From positions 37,679-101,678 of the forward strand of contig JTDE01002499.1 of the NCBI GenBank assembly GCA_014338405.1: a stretch of 64,000 bases of DNA, read 5' to 3'. Both the position numbers and the translations under genes were made by a program. Below are positions 59,847 to 64,000 of the stretch, piece by piece. The notes beneath the pieces are model-generated. The model saw nothing but the letters and a program-made list of their open reading frames with translations, was not told where the DNA came from and ran no database searches. The first letter of the stretch is position 1, and each line of letters starts with the position of its first letter. The stretch is from Paragonimus skrjabini miyazakii. Lineage: Eukaryota; Platyhelminthes; Trematoda; Plagiorchiida; Troglotrematidae.

Positions 59847-60061
59847 ATCGCTAAGGAACCCTTTGAATGCTAACCGTAGAGCGTCAGTCCCTCAGTTGTC
59901 GTGGTTAGAAATATTATTTTACCGAAAAAACGCTTCATGAGCTTGGCAACTGGTACAGAAAATGAAATTGCCGAAATTTGCTACATGGACTAATGCCTAT
60001 TTGTTTTAACTGACCATTAATTGAAAATGGCCTTATCGCATGTCGTTTTCGAAATTCGATA

Positions 60062-60298
60062 TTGTCACGCACCGTGCTGCCCTGTTGTCGGCGCCATTTT
60101 GGCTTTCGACTATTTATGCCTTGTGCATATCTTACTGTTGTCTTCTTTCACAGGATTATCATTGGAGCCCTTACTTTGGAAGAGCGCTGTCCTCTGGTGT
60201 CTCAACGTTGCTCAAAGTTGGGTTACGAGTGTTACGGGTGCACGAGGTCAAAACGCGTGGCTTGCCGATTACATGGTGACTGCTGCTGCTGTGGTTGA
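60062..60298 (+). CDS. Small cysteine-rich open frame, unidentified
   Basis: 78 codons. The C-terminal half reads ERCPLVSQRCSKLGYECYGC followed by TRSKRVACRLHGDCCCCG and a stop, with ten Cys in the last 37 residues. The N-terminal half has a short hydrophobic stretch (LFMPCAYLTVVFF). A good splice acceptor (TTCTTTCACAG) lies inside at 60153, so the Cys-rich part could instead be a terminal exon starting there. All three plus frames are open here, which weakens the case. Confidence 0.3.
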   Translation: MSRTVLPCCRRHFGFRLFMPCAYLTVVFFHRIIIGALTLEERCPLVSQRCSKLGYECYGCTRSKRVACRLHGDCCCCG

Positions 60299-60400
60299 CT
60301 GCGTATGGCGATGTTAACACAAGGACGCTTAAGTAATTATTTGTTTTTTATTTTACATTCGTTTATAATTTTATTTTCGTTATTCAGTTTTTATTCGTAG

Positions 60401-60499
60401 GAAACTGGTCATATTGCGGCTTTCAGGGCGATGTTTGATAATCGTGAATTTCGCACTTTCCCACAGTCCCAGGATGGCCTCCAGAAGTACATGGACGAG
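60401..60499 (+). CDS. Candidate internal exon, 33 codons, unidentified gene
   Basis: A T-rich tract ending TTATTCGTAG precedes an open 99-nt segment reading ETGHIAAFRAMFDNREF then RTFPQSQDGLQKYMDE, followed by the consensus donor GTAAGC. Length is a multiple of three with phase 0 on both sides. The composition is ordinary protein, unlike nearby LINE frames. I do not recognise the family and found no certain neighbouring exon. Confidence 0.45.
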
Positions 60500-60669
60500 G
60501 TAAGCGTTATTTACGTTCGTAGGACGAACCGCAGGTCGGAAACGGCTCTGATGTACGACAAGGTGAGGTGTCATGGTTCACTGGAAACTGTGCAGATTTA
60601 TTATTGTTGTACAAGTTATAAATGGCGTAGTAGCATATACCGGGTTGTGCAGAGTGTCTATCAGGTTAA

Positions 60670-61650
60670 TTGTTGTTAGTTATAACAAGACAAGTGATTA
60701 GTGGAGTGATGCAAGTAAGCCTTCTAGGACCCTTGCTTTTCATCATGTTTATGAATAACGCACACGATGTTATCAAGCATATCAAACCCTTTCTGTTTGC
60801 TGACGGTATCAAAATCGTCTACACCCTCCCACAACCCAGCAACCTCGTATCCCGTCTACAAAGTATACCGAGGGACGAGACATTATTGAAACGGTTGTAC
60901 AAAACGTGACTCACGAAGTTCTCAGCAAACAAATCTAACATTATAACCTATGATTCTCAAATACCCAATGGTTCCGTCTCAATGATTGGTCACCAAATTG
61001 ATACCGTCAAATCCGTTGAAGATCTAGGAATATGGAATTTAAACTCCTTCCATTTCTCTGAACAAGTACGTTTCTAGGTAGCAAAAACTAAAAGGACAAT
61101 GGCTGTGTAGAAAGACATTCGGTCCACTGGATGCGAGGCTGACTATTTACAAAATGTGTGCTTGATCTCAACTTCAGCATTGCACCTTCATTTACTGCAA
61201 CCTACGCAACTCTGATAGGCTTGTTTTAGAAACTCTTCCACGATCATCTACCAAAAGCTTATCAGGATGTTCATCCTCACTCATCTATAGTGCACGTTGT
61301 CAAACACTTGGTCCTGATCCACCCTGGTTGCGAAGAATAGAGTTGAATCTTACACTTCTTTATAAACTGACACACTCGGACGCCATCACTACAGCGTTCG
61401 GCATTCATTTTCAAAACAGCTGCCTATATGCTCTGTGAAATAAACGATCCACTTTACCTAACCTATTAGCTCCAAAAATATACGAGCCAGCCTCTTTATT
61501 GTAAAATATTTCTATATTAGGAATATACGTCCGAATGAAATCAGAGTCAACAAAAACATCCAACAATTTAAAAAGGGCTTGAGCAACTTCCTTACATCAT
61601 CAAATATAATGTTTATCTTCAAACTTTGTGTATATTTCGGTGATCCTTTT
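60670..61650 (+). pseudogene. LINE reverse transcriptase remnant (plus strand)
   Basis: VISGVMQVSLLGPLLFIMFM, then HIKPFLFADGIKIVYTLPQP (FADD becomes FADG) and DETLLKRLYKT to 60909. A heavily stopped continuation follows (FTKCVLDLNFS, ATYATLIGLF, IYSVRRS-like scraps) to about 61.65 kb. It is the youngest-looking catalytic box on this strand but is clearly dead. Confidence 0.75.
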
Positions 61651-61659
61651 GAATGTGGT

Positions 61660-64000
61660 CTGAAGGACATTTAACCGTCAGCTGCCCATCTGTACCAATC
61701 CCTGCTATCAGGCTCCTATCTAAACAGCTTGTCTGAAACGGTTTATTCCGTCTCCACTGTTTACTCACACCCCATCCAACGTATGATTCATTGCGTACTC
61801 ACGAAACCGAATCATTTAATTCACATGCGTTGCTGTGCATGCATTGCTCAGAATGGTGGACAATACTAGGCTGAAGAAAATAGTAAACCCAGTAGAATAA
61901 ACGTATGTAGAGTTGTACTTAGAACAAAAAGATAAAACAGGACCATATCTTGCATATGCACTTTTCCCAACCATTATATACTTGCCCATTCTTAATAAAC
62001 TGTTCGCCCAGGTAGGTCAGCAGGCTATAATTAATGGTAGCCATTATTGGCGGTTTAATTGGCTGGCATACAAAGCTCTTCGCAGAAGACTGTGAAAAAT
62101 CCCTCGTTTACCTTAAATAATCCAATTATAACCCCAATTCACGTCGTGCGCTGTCTCCCTGTCTCAAACCCTCCGTACTAATCACAAGTAACCATCATGC
62201 GTTACGAAATATAGATTATAATTAAGACATTGACCCTATAAAATAAGCTGACGTCAAAACATCATCATAAACCCATTGAAACCTTAATTTATATTCTGTG
62301 CTGTAGCCCTGCCTCGAAATCCTTCTCGTTAACCAGTAGTAAACCCTGTGTGCTATGAAGTGTAGATTGTAGCTTATAAATTGTCTGTATAAAACAAACT
62401 GACGTCAAAACTTCTCACACAGTTTTGAGTAACATGTGATAAGCATTGAAGAAGTAGATGCTGGAACCCAATTATCCCAGAATACTATAACAATTGGTCG
62501 CCAATGTAATGTACTCAAAAAAAGCACAATATTATTGGCATTTGTGTAGATCGCGGGTACGGTGTTTTAAGTCCGAAACGAGTTGGAAGTGGCCATTTAG
62601 ACACAATAGGAAAGTTTTCAAAGTTTTCGTGGAATATTAAAACTCATACTACCAGACAAATATATAGATTTTATGGAGTGTGGCGGTTTTGTTGCAACCA
62701 GAAAATCAGCTATGCCTGAAATTTGTTATTATTTGCAATTCGTTGATAAAATTTTTACCATTTTTTCGAAGAAAACATCATGTTGGCTTTTCCAATCGAT
62801 TTAACTTTCTGAAAATGCGTCTATTAGAATTTTCGTGGCGGAATACATATTCCGATCTGGCTGGAACGCTCAATTTCGTGTGATTTTGAAGATATTATTT
62901 ATGTGTAATTTTTGACCACGTTGCGTTTGCATTGCGCTGTACACGAAATATCACAAAAATTCCCAATAAAGGCTGTGCTGCTACGTGCGTTAGTTTGGTA
63001 TACATATGAATTGTATGTTCAGCCTGTTCCCCTGATTTTATTTCCGGTAGAAAACGGTCTACGTTATCACGTGGTTAATTTTACCTACGGTATGGTTTAA
63101 ACAAGGATAACACGTACCACTCTACAATTAACAACGTGCGTATTGTTTGGTTTATTGCTTGTTGATTATGCCAGAATGTAGCTTGCCGTGTTTACGCGAA
63201 TTAGTGCTCACTTATCTGAGAGGTGATGACAAACTTTGTTGCTCGTCACTTATCCGACGAAAACATTGATTCCCACTTCTGCCATTTCAGTTACAACCCT
63301 TCCATCTTCTTATCATGGACGCTTTCGATTCCGATGACTGTTGGTCTATGTTTCTGCCGACGGTGGACTTCACTGACGGCCGCCATTATGTCATCTCAAT
63401 TTTTGCTCGTCCGCAATCTCCATTTTAGTTCCTGGTTTTCCATCCATGGATCTCCATGTTTGTGAGGGCACGGGTCACACATGTGGCTTGATGTTATTGA
63501 TATTTCAGCGCCGGACGAGTACATTACCCTGAGAAGGTATATTTTTCAGCCTTTCCGTATTTCATGTTTAGAATACGGAGTTGCAGCCCTTGTGCTGATG
63601 GTGTGTAAGGTGGTGGGGTTGTCGTAGCAACTGCGGTAGGCTCAACATCTAAATGAGATGCTATGGATTCCGTTGGAAGGCAACTGTCTCTATCTGTTCT
63701 GCATTTTACAGACCGTAAACTGACCCGAATTACGCAATCGTGGTGCTCAGTGTTGGTTGAGTACCAACCTCATCAATGGAGCCGATGTATTCCACAGACG
63801 TCGTCGAACGCTAGAGGGCGGATTGGCTAGGCCTACTGCTGTAGCCTCTTGGGTTTTTTGGAAGAAGGAATCTTGAACTAACTCTGAAATCTATGCGCAG
63901 TGAAAACGGAAGGAAATATATGCACGTAACAAGGTTATACTGATCGAGTTAGCACGATTCGGCGTTTCGAAGAACCATATGAATCGCGTATGTCGTGCCC
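61660..64000. other. Right end, no assigned gene
   Basis: Besides the 62.15-62.41 kb tandem units, there is a 37-codon frame at 63315-63428 (MDAFDSDDCWSMFLPTVDFT) shortly after an acceptor-like CCATTTCAG. It may be an exon, but no partner was found. Other frames are short and AT-biased. Confidence 0.4.
62150..62411. repeat. Two diverged tandem units of about 150 bp
   Basis: GCTGTCTCCCTGTCTC (62150) and GCTGTAGCCCTGCCTC (62300) begin units that both end in CTGACGTCAAAAC (62260 and 62411). They follow the plus-strand LINE remnant and may be its repeated 3' UTR. Confidence 0.7.

Noticed and set aside
1..64000. Bacterial operons, CRISPR arrays, rRNA genes
   Set aside because: Nothing of the kind is visible; spliced genes and eukaryotic retroelements dominate.

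Overview
The window looks like intron-rich, transposon-saturated nuclear DNA from a flatworm (Platyhelminthes), most likely a parasitic trematode or cestode. The reasons are: introns of only 31-41 nt at the 5' end of a gene followed by multi-kilobase introns; a CsRn1-type Ty3/Gypsy element (CHCC gag motif and a tRNA-Trp-like primer site); many RTE, CR1-like and Penelope-like remnants; and no bacterial-style gene packing. The species cannot be fixed from this sequence. Two assembly gaps (runs of N) are present.

The one gene I can assemble from start to stop is a minus-strand hypoxanthine-guanine phosphoribosyltransferase (HPRT). It has eight exons from 37094 down to 17287 and encodes 250 residues. 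Exons 1-5 are packed into 0.72 kb with introns of 31, 36, 41 and 33 nt. Exons 6, 7 and 8 (47, 77 and 51 nt) are then scattered behind introns of 12,020, 1,973 and 4,921 nt that are filled with mobile-element debris. No other source is needed to join it: phases and GT-AG sites all agree.

Upstream of HPRT lies a nested transposon stack (37.9-54.1 kb). A CsRn1-like Gypsy element on the plus strand runs from a 5' LTR (37955) through a primer-binding site, gag, protease, RT-RNase H and integrase to a polypurine tract and a 3' LTR (54074). It is split three times: in the end of its 5' LTR by a 1.5-kb unit carrying a micro-intron gene for a DUF4806-type protein, and twice within integrase by long minus-strand CR1-like LINEs whose ORF1 has PHD-type zinc fingers. 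A minus-strand Penelope-like element with a GIY-YIG endonuclease follows (54.5-55.9 kb).

The rest is mostly decayed repeats. There is a 178-bp tandem duplication (1139-1494), a second Gypsy remnant (6.7-8.0 kb, minus), an RTE 3' end (11.6-12.1 kb), a foldback element (15.83-16.42 kb), two RTE copies in tandem in HPRT intron 5 (28.5-31.5 kb), a dispersed short element ending in GATGATGA, and further LINE remnants at 56.4-62.4 kb. A few exon-like open stretches with good splice signals (4.3, 21.9 and 60.4 kb) and a small cysteine-rich frame (60.06 kb) remain unassigned.
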